Source of the DNA: Hyphomicrobium methylovorum
GTDB lineage: Bacteria > Pseudomonadota > Alphaproteobacteria > Rhizobiales > Hyphomicrobiaceae
Direction of reading: 5' to 3'
NCBI RefSeq assembly: GCF_013626205.1
Contig: NZ_QHJE01000001.1
Location: 2,646,501 to 2,710,500, forward strand
Length of the DNA stretch: 64,000 nt
Shown here: one piece after another, positions 1-9,520 of the stretch
Numbering within the stretch: the first letter of the stretch is position 1
Layout: every line of letters begins with the position of its first letter
Position numbers and translations under genes: made by a program
The notes under the pieces: model-generated
What the model was told of the DNA's origin: nothing
Seen by the model: the letters and a program-made list of their open reading frames with translations, nothing else
Databases searched by the model: none

Positions 1-603
1 ACGATCGGGCCGATCGAGGCGGCGGTTCTCTTTGCGACGTTGACGCCGAAGATGGCGCGTGCCGAGCGACAGCGGATTGCGTTGCGGGCGACGCTGATCG
101 CGTTTGTGATCCTTGTGTTTTTCACCGTGCTCGGCGGTCCGATCATGGCGCAGTTGGGCGTTTCGATTTCTGCGTTGCAGGCGGCGGGCGGGATCATCCT
201 GCTCGTGATTTCGCTCGATATGATTTTCGCGCGTCCTGGCGGCGCGATCAAATTGACGCCGTCTGAAGGTGCAGAAGCGCAATCACGTGACGACGTCGCC
301 GTGTTTCCACTGGCGACGCCGCTGCTTGCGGGCCCCGGTGCGATGAGCGCGGGCATTCTTCTCGCAGCGAATGCGCATCAAGAGCCATTCGGTATCGCGA
401 TTGTCACGGCATCGCTGGTGGCGATCATGCTGGTGACGCTGGCGTTGTTGCTGATCGCGCAGGAGCTGAACCACTTGCTCGGCATCACCGCGCAACGCGT
501 TCTTATCCGGGTATTCGGCATCCTGCTGGCGGCGATTGCGGTGCAGGCGCTGTTCAATGGGATCGCGGGATCGGGGCTCATTCCTGCGCCGATGCAACAC
601 TAG
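1..603 (+). CDS. MarC family integral membrane protein (5' end missing)
   Basis: The reading frame is already open at base 1 (TIGPIEAAVLF...), so the true start lies outside the window and about 200 C-terminal residues are seen. The sequence is strongly hydrophobic, with four or five predicted membrane segments, and contains the PLATPLLAGPGAMSAGIL stretch typical of the second half of MarC/UPF0056 proteins (full length about 200-215 residues). These are inner-membrane proteins of unknown transport role; the old link to multiple antibiotic resistance has not held up. No partner gene is visible in the window. Confidence 0.85.
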   Translation, partial: TIGPIEAAVLFATLTPKMARAERQRIALRATLIAFVILVFFTVLGGPIMAQLGVSISALQAAGGIILLVISLDMIFARPGGAIKLTPSEGAEAQSRDDVAVFPLATPLLAGPGAMSAGILLAANAHQEPFGIAIVTASLVAIMLVTLALLLIAQELNHLLGITAQRVLIRVFGILLAAIAVQALFNGIAGSGLIPAPMQH

Positions 604-731
604 TTTCGCGCCGAAATCGGCACGCATCATCATAGATTTTGAACGGGCATTAGGACGTCTTTAACGCGGGGCTGTTTCAATCCGGAACAGGTAGACGCGT
701 TTCATAGTGTTGCGTTCAAGGCTTGAGTTTC

Positions 732-1148
732 ATGTGTGCGTATGGTGCCGGTCGATCGCCGGCGAATGTCATTCGTACGGCGATCGCGCCGCTGCTTGTA
801 ATTGCGGCGGGCATGGCCGGATCAGGGTGTGCAACGAACAACGCCCCTCATTACGCGACGGCGCCAGCCGTTGCGGGCTATACCAAGCAGGCGGCCGTTG
901 ACGTGCAGGTTGAAGACGATGGCCTGCCTGTTCAGGCCGCGCCGCTTTCCCACATTCGCGAAATGCCCGACGATCCGTCCGAACCGTTCAGCCGAAACTA
1001 TGGTGGTTCCAATCCCGCAGCGAATGTCCGGCCGCCGCACCCCGCGTCGGCTGACAACGCCGCGCCGCGAACGATGGCCGCAATCCCCGACGATTTGCCG
1101 CCGGTCTTTCGGCAGCAGCTTGCGCAAGCGGGTTACGACGTCGAATAA
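732..1148 (+). CDS. Putative small lipoprotein, unknown function
   Basis: This 138-residue protein has an N-terminal hydrophobic segment (IAPLLVIAAGMAGSG) followed by Cys33, which would be the lipidated residue if it is a lipoprotein. The lipobox is atypical because Gly rather than Leu sits at -3. The rest is Pro/Ala/Asp-rich and probably disordered, ending in DDLPPVFRQQLAQAGYDVE. I do not recognise a domain. A TTG at 723 is in frame but the ATG at 732 is preferred. It lies alone between marC and an acetyltransferase on the same strand; expression with either is possible but no operon signal is clear. Confidence 0.55.
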   Translation: MCAYGAGRSPANVIRTAIAPLLVIAAGMAGSGCATNNAPHYATAPAVAGYTKQAAVDVQVEDDGLPVQAAPLSHIREMPDDPSEPFSRNYGGSNPAANVRPPHPASADNAAPRTMAAIPDDLPPVFRQQLAQAGYDVE

Positions 1149-1198
1149 AGTTCGGGGCGTTCCGCCAACTGGTTCGCTCTGATGAGACTGTCACCGCG

Positions 1199-1729
1199 AT
1201 GGCCGAACCCATAATCATCCAGCGATATCGAGATATCGCACGCGACCTAAGCAACGCCGTCGCGGGTGAGATCGACGAGATTTTTTTCGAAGCGAGTAAC
1301 ACCAAGTCTTTCGCGACGCCGGAAGCGCGCATCGCATTCCGCCATCGCTGGCTTGGGCGATACCTCGCGAATTATCCCCACTTTGCGTATGTGGCGATTG
1401 ACCGGGAACAGCGTGTCGCGGGGTATCTCGTTGGCGCGATCGAGAAGTCAGACGGTGCGGCAGATGCCGATCCATTTGCGACGTTTGCGGTCGATTATCC
1501 GGCGCATCTCCATGTCAACGTTGCGGCGAGGGATCGCGGTCGCGGGATCGGCGGGCAATTGATTGCAGTGTTCGTTGACGAACTGCGCATTGCTGGCGCG
1601 GCCGGAGTTCACGTCGTGACATCGGCCGCGTCGGACAACGTGCGCTTCTACAAACGAAACGGTTTCGCTGAAGTGGCGCGCGGCGGCAAGGCCGATGCGC
1701 TGGTGTTTCTCGGGAGACGATTGCGTTGA
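1199..1729 (+). CDS. GNAT family N-acetyltransferase
   Basis: This 176-residue protein carries the GNAT acetyl-CoA binding motif A (HLHVNVAARDRGRGIGGQL, about residues 101-119), where the R-G-R-G-I-G turn holds the pyrophosphate, followed by a motif B-like NVRFYKRNGF near the C terminus. It should transfer an acetyl group from acetyl-CoA to an amine or protein N terminus in the cytoplasm. The substrate cannot be read from the sequence. It ends 120 bases before the convergent bactofilin gene, with inverted repeats between them. Confidence 0.8.
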   Translation: MAEPIIIQRYRDIARDLSNAVAGEIDEIFFEASNTKSFATPEARIAFRHRWLGRYLANYPHFAYVAIDREQRVAGYLVGAIEKSDGAADADPFATFAVDYPAHLHVNVAARDRGRGIGGQLIAVFVDELRIAGAAGVHVVTSAASDNVRFYKRNGFAEVARGGKADALVFLGRRLR

Positions 1730-1731
1730 TG

Positions 1732-1821
1732 ATCCGGCGGGCTCGTGACGGGCGCGCCGGATTGCCAGACGTTTGAAAGTTTCCGGCCGTCTACGACTTG
1801 ATACAAACCGGCGGCCGGAAA
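1732..1821. terminator. Pair of inverted repeats between convergent genes
   Basis: Two hairpins are visible. The first pairs ATCCGGCG (1732-1739) with CGCCGGAT (1755-1762). The second pairs TTTCCGGCC (1780-1788) with GGCCGGAAA (1813-1821). They lie between the stop of the acetyltransferase gene and the stop of the convergent bactofilin gene, which suits transcript ends for both. Neither is followed by a strong T run, so a classical rho-independent mechanism is not assured. Confidence 0.4.
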
Positions 1822-1849
1822 GAGTATGACGTCGTCTAGGGTCAGCTCT

Positions 1850-2380
1850 TTAGTTTGCGAGTTCCGGAAGGCGCGGCGGCAGTACAATGCCAACCGGCTC
1901 GGACCTCTTCATGAGTGTGCGCGGATCTTCGGTGGTGCGGCGCGACTTGCCTTCGAACATTGCGCCCTGCTCGATCGACAGGCTCTGGTGATAGATGTCG
2001 CCTTCGACCTGGCTCGTGGTCTGCAGCATGACGCGGCGGCTGTGAACGGAGCCGACGACGTGTCCGCGGACGACGACTTCGTCAGCAGCGATGCTGCCGG
2101 TGATCGTTGCGCCTTCGCCGACAACGACGTTGCTGCCTTCAATGTCGCCTTCGACGATGCCATCGACCTGCACTTCGCCCTTGCAGATCAGATTGCCGGA
2201 AATGGTCAGGTCAGCGCCGATGACGGAGACCGATCGCGCGATCTCCGTGCGGGGCGTTACCGCGAGATGGGGGCGCGGGTGGAACGCGGGTGCTGCGATG
2301 GGCGCGTGGGTGTCAGCGCTGGAGAGGGTGGGCTGCGATTTCAACGACTCGGGTTCGGAGCGACGAAAATTCGGCAACAT
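1850..2380 (-). CDS. Bactofilin (polymer-forming cytoskeletal protein)
   Basis: This 176-residue protein has the bactofilin (DUF583) core at about residues 48-150: ISVIGADLTISGNLICKGEV, then regular hydrophobic/Gly repeats that fold as a right-handed beta helix (VDGIVEGDIEG, VVVGEGATITGSI). Proline-rich flexible tails lie on both sides, as is usual. Bactofilins self-assemble without nucleotide and act as scaffolds for cell shape, stalk or bud structures and peptidoglycan enzymes. It is encoded downstream of bcp on the same strand with a 215-base gap, so it probably has its own promoter. No M23 peptidase gene is adjacent. Confidence 0.9.
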   Translation of the reverse strand: MLPNFRRSEPESLKSQPTLSSADTHAPIAAPAFHPRPHLAVTPRTEIARSVSVIGADLTISGNLICKGEVQVDGIVEGDIEGSNVVVGEGATITGSIAADEVVVRGHVVGSVHSRRVMLQTTSQVEGDIYHQSLSIEQGAMFEGKSRRTTEDPRTLMKRSEPVGIVLPPRLPELAN

Positions 2381-2543
2381 AGGTTCAACCCCCTAACACA
2401 ACAAATGCAACTAACCACACCCGTCAGCAGCAACCAGCGGCAGCGAGCGCACCTGATTCGGATAGCACCATTGCCGCTGCTGTCCACCTTAGATCCAAGA
2501 TCTTTCCACCGTAAATCCCCAGCTTTAATCCGGTGGAGCCCTA

Positions 2544-2558
2544 ACTTGTCAGACAAGT
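2544..2558. promoter_or_regulatory. Perfect 15-bp palindrome upstream of bactofilin
   Basis: ACTTGTC (2544-2550) and GACAAGT (2552-2558) are perfect inverted repeats around a single A. The site lies in the 215-base gap between bcp and the bactofilin gene, 37 bases past the bcp stop and about 165 bases before the bactofilin start. It has no T run, so it looks more like an operator for a dimeric regulator than a terminator. The regulator is unknown. Confidence 0.4.
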
Positions 2559-2595
2559 GTGGCGGAAGATCAACGAATCCGGAACTTGACGAAAA

Positions 2596-3063
2596 TCAGG
2601 CTTTGAGCGCCTTAACTGCGGCCAGGACAGCCTCCGCATGGCCGGTGACTTTCACCTTGCGCCAGCTTTTTGCAATCCGACCGGACTTGTCGATCAGGAA
2701 TGTGGAGCGCTCGACGCCCATGTATTTGCGTCCGTACATTGATTTCTCGACCCAGACGCCATAGGCCTCGCAAACCATCTTCGTTTCGTCGGCGAGAAGC
2801 TGCAGATCAAGTCCATGTTTGGTCTTGAATTTCTGATGGCTGGTCGCGCTGTCAGGTGAGACGCCGATGACGTGTGCGCCTTCGGCGGCGAAAGCGTCGG
2901 CGATGCAGCTAAAGTCCTTCGCCTCTTGTGTGCAGCCAGAGGTGTCGTCTTTCGGATAGAAATAGAGCACGACCGGGCGCCCTCGGAGCTTCGAAAGTCG
3001 AACCTTCGTTCCGTCGTCGGCCGGAAGCGTAAAATCCGGCGCCATCTCACCGTCATTGGTCAT
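2596..3063 (-). CDS. bcp: Thioredoxin-dependent peroxiredoxin, Bcp/PrxQ type
   Basis: This 155-residue cytoplasmic thiol peroxidase reduces H2O2 and organic peroxides. It has the AhpC/TSA fold with PDFTLPADDG near the N terminus and the active-site segment PKDDTSGCTQEAKDF, giving peroxidatic Cys44. The partner cysteine five residues on (C50 in E. coli Bcp) is Lys here. Further cysteines are at 53 and in MVCEAYG, so resolution may use one of these or an external thiol. The start is the ATG at 3063, where the family N terminus begins; longer in-frame extensions are not conserved. It is divergent from the large AsmA-like gene. Confidence 0.9.
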   Translation of the reverse strand: MTNDGEMAPDFTLPADDGTKVRLSKLRGRPVVLYFYPKDDTSGCTQEAKDFSCIADAFAAEGAHVIGVSPDSATSHQKFKTKHGLDLQLLADETKMVCEAYGVWVEKSMYGRKYMGVERSTFLIDKSGRIAKSWRKVKVTGHAEAVLAAVKALKA

Positions 3064-3229
3064 CTTTAAAGTGCCTTTCTTTTGTCGTTTTTGATCCTGT
3101 ACCTGCCACCTTGCGCGCAAGCTGGCTAGAGGTTCGATTGATTGGCCAGGACGCATTTTAGCTCGTCCGTGGTTGGGGGTACGGGCCGATCAGGCGCCGT
3201 GACGCCTGCGGGGGTTTTGAGGAGCTGCG

Positions 3230-6200
3230 TTGACGAAGCCGGTTACCGGTGGACGGCCTTCGGAGGGGCGTCGCACCGATTGGAACGCGCAACAACCCAA
3301 TAGTCCGCGCTCGCTGGGTTTGCCGGAGCGTGCCGTGACGGTTGCTGCCGGTCCCGATCGCCCGAAAGCATTGGCTGCGCGGGGGCTGCGCCATTTTCTT
3401 GGTGGCTGCCGGGTCATGTTCTACGTCGTCGTGCCGCTGGCTCTGCTCGGCGTGATCGCGGGTGGCGTTCTCTACGTGCGGTTGAGTCATGGTCCGATCA
3501 GCTTCGATTTCGTTGTGGCTCCGATCGAACGCGGCATCAACGCGGAACTCGTGTCAAGTTCGGTGCGGATCGACGGTGCGGAGCTGAGGCTCGGGAAGTC
3601 CGGCGAACTGGAATTCAGGTTGCGAGATGTCAGCGTGCTGGAGACCGGCGGTGACGTCGTTCTGTCATCGCCGCTTGCTGCGGTGAATCTCTCGATGGCG
3701 GCATTGATGCGCGGGCGGATCGTTCCGGCGCGGATCGAACTGATCGATCCGATGATCGCGCTCTCGTACTCCCAGGAGGCGGGTTTCGTTTTCGAACGGG
3801 CCGTACCGCGTCCTGTGCCCGCGCGCTCGGTGCAGGGATCATCGAACGCTGGTGGCGTAGATGAAGCGGCCTCTGCGGCCAAGGCACCGCCGCCCGCACC
3901 TAAAGTGGAGCCTTCGCTTCACAAGGTGAATCTGACGAAGATGCTGAGCGACTCCTCGCGGCGCGCGCGTAAGCGGCTCGATGCGGCGTCGTATCTGACG
4001 GAATTCGGCCTCTCGAATGCAACCGTCGTTGTCGACTACGAGGGGCATCGTAGTTCGTGGCGGATCGATGAAGCGAGCGTCGACTTCAATCATGCGCGCC
4101 GGCGCAGCGTCATATCCGGGCGTGCGCTGGTGGCCTCCAAGCAAGGGCCGTGGGCGCTGTCGTTCCTCACGGATGAAAGCGATAGCGGTCATAAGCTGCA
4201 GATCAAGGCGACGATCCGCGATCTCGTTCCGTCCACGCTCGCGGCGGCCGCACCGCCTTTGGCGCTGTTGGGCATGTTCGAGTTTCCGGTGGCTGCGGAC
4301 GCGACTGTGGAACTGACGACCGATGGAGACGTCGAGAGCGGCGATCTTGCCTTGCAAGTTGGGAAGGGTCGCGCGCGCCTTCCATATCTCGTGCAACCAA
4401 TGGACGTTACTGCCGGGCTGTTCAAACTGACGTTCGACGGACAGAAGCGGCGATGGGATCTGCAACCCAGCCCGGTTAAGTGGGCTGATGGCGCGATCAT
4501 GTTCTCTGGCGCGATGACGAACGTGGCGCAGGGTGACGAACCGCCAAGCTGGCAATTTTCGCTCGACGGAAAAAATGGTGTTTTCGAAGCGCCAGACTTT
4601 GGACTGCCGCCCGTTTCGATCGATACGTGGACGACGCATGGCCGGATCGTGCCGCGCACGGGAACCGTCGAAATCGCGGAGTTCCGTCTTGCGGGCGGCG
4701 GCGGGGAAGCGACTGTCAAAGCGACGACGCAGGCGGGCCCGCGTGGACAAAGTATGGCTGCGGAATTTTCCGTTTCGCCCATGCCGCTCGATACGTTGAA
4801 GGTGCTTTGGCCGCGCGCGCTTGCGACCGGCACGCGCGATTGGGTGGGCAAGAACGTTTCGGCCGTTTCGTTCCAGGGCGGAACGCTGCGATTTACAAAT
4901 GAGGACGTCGGCGGCGTCGAAGAGGGCACGGTTTCGACGGAGCTCGAACGGGTTTCGGCGAACTTCCATGCGACCGATGCCGTGTTCCGGCCGCTGCCCG
5001 CAATGCCGACGGTGCGCGCGCCGGAACTGGCGATCAAGCTTATCGACAACGCGCTCGATATTACCCTGCCGAGCGGCGAAATCTCATTGGATGACGGGCA
5101 GAAGCTTGCGGTGAAAGACGGGAGCGTTCGCACGGCGGACGTGATGGCGCCCCGGCCAGATGGCGAGATCAGTATTGCGACGTCCGGCGATCTTGGTCCG
5201 TTTGTCGAGACGCTTGAAGGCTTGCCCATTCGTGCCGTTCGAGATGCTTCCCCGTTGCCGAAGGCGGGTCAAGGGAAGGTCGATGCGCAATTCCTCGTCA
5301 AGGTTCCTTTCGTGCCGGAGGTTTCCGGCGACGACATTATCGTCACTGGGAAGGCGCGCATAAGCGACGGACAGTTCGGCAAGGTTGCCGGCCGGTTTGA
5401 TGTGCAGGGATTTACGCTTGATCTCAATCTGACGGAAACGTCGCTCGATGCGAAAGGCGACCTGCTGGTCAATGGCGTGCCTGCGAAGATTATAGCTCAA
5501 CGCATTCTTGGGCCGAACGCGGGGCAGCAGCCGCCGGTGAAGATCCTCGCCAAGCTCGACGACGCGGATCGCACGCAACTTGGGCTGGACATCAACGATG
5601 TCGTTCACGGCATCGTGCCGATCGAGGTCTCACTTCAACACGGCGAAGCCGGTGCGCCGCCGGTTATCAAGTTTCACGCTGATCTTGCGGGTGCGGAGAT
5701 TTCTCTCGACCATCTGCATTGGCAAAAAGCTGTCGGGCGGAACGCGACGGTGGATGCCGATATTGTGGCTATGCCCAATGAAGATACCGAGCTGCAGAAT
5801 TTCCGCATCATCAGCGACGACATCGCTGCCAACGGTTTGATCGTTGTCGGCGCGGACAAGAAGGTCAAGAAGTTCGAATTTCCGAATTTGATGCTCAACG
5901 TCGTCTCGCGGCTTAGTGTTCGTGGCGCGATGGGCAAAGATAAGGTTTGGGCAATCGACGTTTCGGGAAGCAATTTCGACGGCCGCAACTTCTTCAAGTC
6001 TCTTTTCAACGTTGGTGATGGGCCGGAGAACGAGGGGCAGCCGAAGGACGCGGCGGCGGGTGCACGCGTGAACGCGCAAATCTCGAACGTCATCGGCGGG
6101 TCGGACGTATCGCTGCGCAATCTCAAAATGCAGGCCGAGACGCGTAACGGTAACTTGACGAGCCTCGACGTGAGCGGAACCCTTGATGGCGGGACGCCGC

Positions 6201-7033
6201 TTTCGGCCAAGCTCGACCGCAGCGAGGGGACGCGGAAACTAAAAGTCGTTTCGAATGATGCGGGCCAGGTGATGCGCCTCGTCAATTTCTATCCGAACAT
6301 GCAGGGTGGCCGCATGCGGCTGGAAGTCGATCTGGACGGAACGGGGCCTGCAGAAAAGACAGGCGTGCTTTGGGTCGATAATTTTCGCGTTCTCGGTGAC
6401 GCGATCGTCAGCGAAGTTGTCAGCAGCGCGGATCAGAGCCGACCTGCGATCGACAAGCGTCGCGGCGTTACGCGCGAGGTGTTCGAATTTGATAAGATGC
6501 GCGCGCCGTTCTCAGTCGGCTACGGTCAGTTCGTGTTGGAAGAGTCGTATCTCAAGGGTCCGCTGCTCGGCGCGAATTTGCGCGGCAAAGTCGATTTTCG
6601 GACGAAGCGCGTGAACCTCGGTGGAACGTATATTCCGCTGCAAGGCTTGAACGGTGCGCTCGGTGGTATTCCGGTTCTCGGGCAGATTATTTCCGGTGCT
6701 CAGGGCGAGGGCATTTTCGGGATGACGTTCGCGGTGCAGGGGCCTACGTCCAATCCGCAGGTTATCGTCAATCCGCTTTCGCTGGTGGCGCCCGGAATTT
6801 TCCGCGAGATGTTCCAGATGACGGCATCGGATCCAAAGGTGCAGATCCGGGATCAGCGAGCGTTCGGAAAGCCCGCTATCGGTCAGGGGCAAGTGTCGAC
6901 GCCGACGGACGATGCCTTTCGCAGCAAGCCGAAAACCAAAGCGAAGACGAGCGCTCAGGCGAAAGCTAAGAAGCGCGGCGCTGGTGCCGAGGCGCAAGGA
7001 ATCGATGGCTGGTCGTCGACGACGACGCCGTAA
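3230..7033 (+). CDS. AsmA/YhdP-like large envelope protein (DUF3971-type)
   Basis: This 1267-residue protein has a single membrane anchor near residues 65-85 (MFYVVVPLALLGVIAGGVLYV) followed by a very long periplasmic region. The N-terminal AsmA-like part (SFDFVVAPIERGINAEL) and the AsmA_2-like C terminus (INGALGGIPVLGQI-type segment LNGALGGIPVLGQIISG) match YhdP/TamB-superfamily proteins, which form beta-groove bridges for phospholipid movement between inner and outer membranes. Start is TTG with GAGGAG five bases upstream (3219-3224). The C-terminal 60 residues are Lys/Ala-rich. It ends 19 bases from the convergent tyrS stop. The lipid-transport role is by family, not shown here. Confidence 0.85.
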   Translation: MTKPVTGGRPSEGRRTDWNAQQPNSPRSLGLPERAVTVAAGPDRPKALAARGLRHFLGGCRVMFYVVVPLALLGVIAGGVLYVRLSHGPISFDFVVAPIERGINAELVSSSVRIDGAELRLGKSGELEFRLRDVSVLETGGDVVLSSPLAAVNLSMAALMRGRIVPARIELIDPMIALSYSQEAGFVFERAVPRPVPARSVQGSSNAGGVDEAASAAKAPPPAPKVEPSLHKVNLTKMLSDSSRRARKRLDAASYLTEFGLSNATVVVDYEGHRSSWRIDEASVDFNHARRRSVISGRALVASKQGPWALSFLTDESDSGHKLQIKATIRDLVPSTLAAAAPPLALLGMFEFPVAADATVELTTDGDVESGDLALQVGKGRARLPYLVQPMDVTAGLFKLTFDGQKRRWDLQPSPVKWADGAIMFSGAMTNVAQGDEPPSWQFSLDGKNGVFEAPDFGLPPVSIDTWTTHGRIVPRTGTVEIAEFRLAGGGGEATVKATTQAGPRGQSMAAEFSVSPMPLDTLKVLWPRALATGTRDWVGKNVSAVSFQGGTLRFTNEDVGGVEEGTVSTELERVSANFHATDAVFRPLPAMPTVRAPELAIKLIDNALDITLPSGEISLDDGQKLAVKDGSVRTADVMAPRPDGEISIATSGDLGPFVETLEGLPIRAVRDASPLPKAGQGKVDAQFLVKVPFVPEVSGDDIIVTGKARISDGQFGKVAGRFDVQGFTLDLNLTETSLDAKGDLLVNGVPAKIIAQRILGPNAGQQPPVKILAKLDDADRTQLGLDINDVVHGIVPIEVSLQHGEAGAPPVIKFHADLAGAEISLDHLHWQKAVGRNATVDADIVAMPNEDTELQNFRIISDDIAANGLIVVGADKKVKKFEFPNLMLNVVSRLSVRGAMGKDKVWAIDVSGSNFDGRNFFKSLFNVGDGPENEGQPKDAAAGARVNAQISNVIGGSDVSLRNLKMQAETRNGNLTSLDVSGTLDGGTPLSAKLDRSEGTRKLKVVSNDAGQVMRLVNFYPNMQGGRMRLEVDLDGTGPAEKTGVLWVDNFRVLGDAIVSEVVSSADQSRPAIDKRRGVTREVFEFDKMRAPFSVGYGQFVLEESYLKGPLLGANLRGKVDFRTKRVNLGGTYIPLQGLNGALGGIPVLGQIISGAQGEGIFGMTFAVQGPTSNPQVIVNPLSLVAPGIFREMFQMTASDPKVQIRDQRAFGKPAIGQGQVSTPTDDAFRSKPKTKAKTSAQAKAKKRGAGAEAQGIDGWSSTTTP

Positions 7034-7052
7034 CGTCGCCAATCGAAGCGTC

Positions 7053-8306
7053 TCAGACAGGCTTCAGCAGGACGTGCTTCTTTTTTCCGAGCGACAGCTT
7101 GATGACGCCTGAGCTTTCAGCGTCGGCGGTCAAGGTTGCCTTTTCGTCGGTCACGGCTTCGTCGTTGACCTTCAGGCCGCCGCTTTGAATCTGGCGTCGA
7201 GCTTCGCTGTTCGAAGCGACAAGGCCGGACTTCACGAATGCGGCGAGCACGCCGATGCCAGTGGCAAGATCGGCGCGTGCGATCTCAACGGTCGGCAGGT
7301 CGGTTGCAAGTGCGCCTTGCTCGAATGTTTTCTTCGCGGTCGCTTCTGCGGCTTCCGCTTTCTCGCGGCCATGGACAAGTGCGGTTGCTTCCGTTGCGAG
7401 TTGCTTCTTCGCTTCGTTGATCTCCGCGCCGCCGAGCGCCGAGAGGCGGGCGATCTCGTCCATCGGCAGGAACGTGAACAGCTTCAGGAAGCGAGAGACG
7501 TCGCCGTCTTCGGTGTTGCGCCAGAATTGCCAGTAATCGTAGGCGGAAAGCTGAGGCTCGTTCAGCCAAACAGCGCCCTTCGCTGTTTTTCCCATCTTCG
7601 CGCCGGATGCTGTTGTCAGCAGCGGGCAAGTGAGGCCGAAGAGCTGATCCTTGACGCCCATTCTGCGGCCGAGGTCGACGCCGGTGACGATGTTGCCCCA
7701 CTGGTCGGAGCCGCCCATCTGCACGTTCGTGCCATAACGCCGGTTGAGTTCGACGAAGTCATAGGCCTGAAGCAGCATGTAGTTGAATTCGATGAAGGAG
7801 AGTTCCTGCTCGCGTTCGAGGCGAAGGCGCGCGCTGTCCATCGCCAACATGCGATTGACGGAAAAGTGCCGGCCGACGTCGCGGAGAAATTCGAGATAGT
7901 TGAGCGGTGCGAGCCATTCGGCGTTGTCGACCATCATAGCGTCGGACTGGCCGTCGCCGAACGTCAGGAAGTTCGAGAAGACCCGTTTGATGCTGTCTTT
8001 GTTTGCGTCGATCTCTTCGACGGTTCGGAGTTGGCGTGTTTCATCCTTGCCGGAAGGATCGCCGACGCGCGTGGTGCCGCCGCCCATGAGCGCAACGGGC
8101 TTGTTGCCGGACTTCTGAAGCCACGTGAGCATCATGATCGAGATCAGGTGCCCGACGTGCAGGGACGGCGCGGTGCAATCGTAACCGACGTAGGCCACTG
8201 CTTTTTTGTTCGCGGCGAGTGCGTCGAGACCTTCGAGATCGGAGGACTGGTGGACGAAGCCGCGCTCGGTCATAACGTTCAGAAAGTCGGACTTCAGCTT
8301 CGTCAT
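7053..8306 (-). CDS. tyrS: Tyrosine--tRNA ligase
   Basis: This 417-residue class I synthetase charges tRNA-Tyr with tyrosine. The HIGH signature is present as APSLHVGHL near residue 50, the tyrosine pocket as YMLLQAYDF and GGSDQWGNI, and the second signature as KMGKT (KMSKS variant). The C terminus is an S4 RNA-binding domain ([21 protein letters not shown]). Length is normal for the bacterial TyrS family. The gene is divergent from anmK across an 86-base gap that must contain both promoters. Confidence 0.97.
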   Translation of the reverse strand: MTKLKSDFLNVMTERGFVHQSSDLEGLDALAANKKAVAYVGYDCTAPSLHVGHLISIMMLTWLQKSGNKPVALMGGGTTRVGDPSGKDETRQLRTVEEIDANKDSIKRVFSNFLTFGDGQSDAMMVDNAEWLAPLNYLEFLRDVGRHFSVNRMLAMDSARLRLEREQELSFIEFNYMLLQAYDFVELNRRYGTNVQMGGSDQWGNIVTGVDLGRRMGVKDQLFGLTCPLLTTASGAKMGKTAKGAVWLNEPQLSAYDYWQFWRNTEDGDVSRFLKLFTFLPMDEIARLSALGGAEINEAKKQLATEATALVHGREKAEAAEATAKKTFEQGALATDLPTVEIARADLATGIGVLAAFVKSGLVASNSEARRQIQSGGLKVNDEAVTDEKATLTADAESSGVIKLSLGKKKHVLLKPV

Positions 8307-8392
8307 CGATCGTCTGGCCTTGATTGGATTGTCGGTGGGCGGGAGGTGGCTGGCGCCACCAAAGCGGGGGCACCATGCACGGGAAGAGCAGT

Positions 8393-9502
8393 ATGAGCAA
8401 GGTTATGCGCGCGCTAGGCCTGATGAGCGGCACATCGCTCGACGGCATTGATGTCGCCTACCTGGAGACGGACGGCGAGGATGTCGTCAAGCGCGGTCCA
8501 GCTGCGACGTTTCCTTACGACGACGCGATGCGGGGCCTGCTTAGGACGGCTATCACGGAGGCTAAGGGGCTCTCGTCTCGCGAGGCGCGACCGGGTGTGC
8601 TTGCCGCAGCGGAAGCTGCCGTGACAGAGCGCCACGCCGAAGCTGTTCGTGCATTTCTGAACGACAAAGGAATCGATCCTGCGTCGCTCGACGTGATCGG
8701 TTTTCACGGACAGACGGTGTTGCACCGGCCGGAGCTGCGATTGACCGTGCAGCTTGGCGACGGCGCTGCTCTGGCTGAGCGAACGCGTGTTCCCATCATC
8801 TATGATTTGCGTGCGGCTGACGTTGCGGCGGGCGGGCAGGGCGCGCCGCTCGTGCCGGTCTATCATCGTGCGCTGACGGTGAAGCTGCCGTCGCATCCGC
8901 TGGCGGTCGTCAATATTGGTGGCGTTGCGAACGTGACTTGGATCGGGCGGGACGGCTCGCTACTCGCATTCGACACGGGCCCGGGAAACGCACTTCTCGA
9001 TGAGTGGATGCAGCGACAGACCGGTGCGCCTTGGGATCATGATGGCGCGACCTCGACGAGTGGGCGCGTTGACCAGGATGTCGTGACCGCGTTTCTCGCG
9101 CACGAATTCTTTTCCAGGCGGCCGCCAAAATCTCTCGACCGGAATTCGTTCTCTGGGGATGTCGTTGCCCATCTCTCGACTGCCGACGGCGCGGCAACGC
9201 TTGCGGCAATGACCGCACAGTCGATCGCGAAATCGCGCGAACATATGCCGGAAGAGCCGGAGCTTTGGATCGTTGCGGGCGGTGGCCGACTTAACCCGAC
9301 GATCATGGGCCTGCTTGCTGCAGGCGTGCGCCATTCCGTCGTTCCGGCCGAAGCGGCGAACTTGGATGGCGATAGTCTTGAAGCGGAAGCGTGGGCTTAT
9401 CTTGCGGTTCGATCGCTGATGGGATTGCCCATCACGTTTCCAGGAACCACGGGAGTCGGCGCGCCCACGACTGGTGGCAGGCGCGCCGATCCGAACCCGT
9501 AA
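8393..9502 (+). CDS. anmK: Anhydro-N-acetylmuramic acid kinase
   Basis: This kinase phosphorylates and opens 1,6-anhydroMurNAc released by lytic transglycosylases, feeding cell-wall recycling. The N-terminal nucleotide loop [15 protein letters not shown], the sugar-site segment [10 protein letters not shown] and the second phosphate motif [13 protein letters not shown] are all present; about 369 residues is the family length. The chosen ATG at 8393 has GGAAGAG upstream; another ATG at 8375 would add six residues. Its position head to head with tyrS is common in alphaproteobacteria. Confidence 0.94.
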   Translation: MSKVMRALGLMSGTSLDGIDVAYLETDGEDVVKRGPAATFPYDDAMRGLLRTAITEAKGLSSREARPGVLAAAEAAVTERHAEAVRAFLNDKGIDPASLDVIGFHGQTVLHRPELRLTVQLGDGAALAERTRVPIIYDLRAADVAAGGQGAPLVPVYHRALTVKLPSHPLAVVNIGGVANVTWIGRDGSLLAFDTGPGNALLDEWMQRQTGAPWDHDGATSTSGRVDQDVVTAFLAHEFFSRRPPKSLDRNSFSGDVVAHLSTADGAATLAAMTAQSIAKSREHMPEEPELWIVAGGGRLNPTIMGLLAAGVRHSVVPAEAANLDGDSLEAEAWAYLAVRSLMGLPITFPGTTGVGAPTTGGRRADPNP

Positions 9503-9520
9503 CGGCTTTTGAAGGCCGGA

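Noticed and set aside
1826-2764. A 312-codon open frame on the + strand
   Set aside because: It is the antisense of bactofilin and bcp; it shows no family features, while the minus-strand genes are clear.
3839-4969. A 376-codon open frame on the minus strand
   Set aside because: It lies wholly inside the AsmA/YhdP-like gene and is Arg-rich noise.
7185-8396. A 403-codon open frame on the + strand
   Set aside because: It is a shadow of tyrS on the other strand, a common effect in GC-rich DNA.
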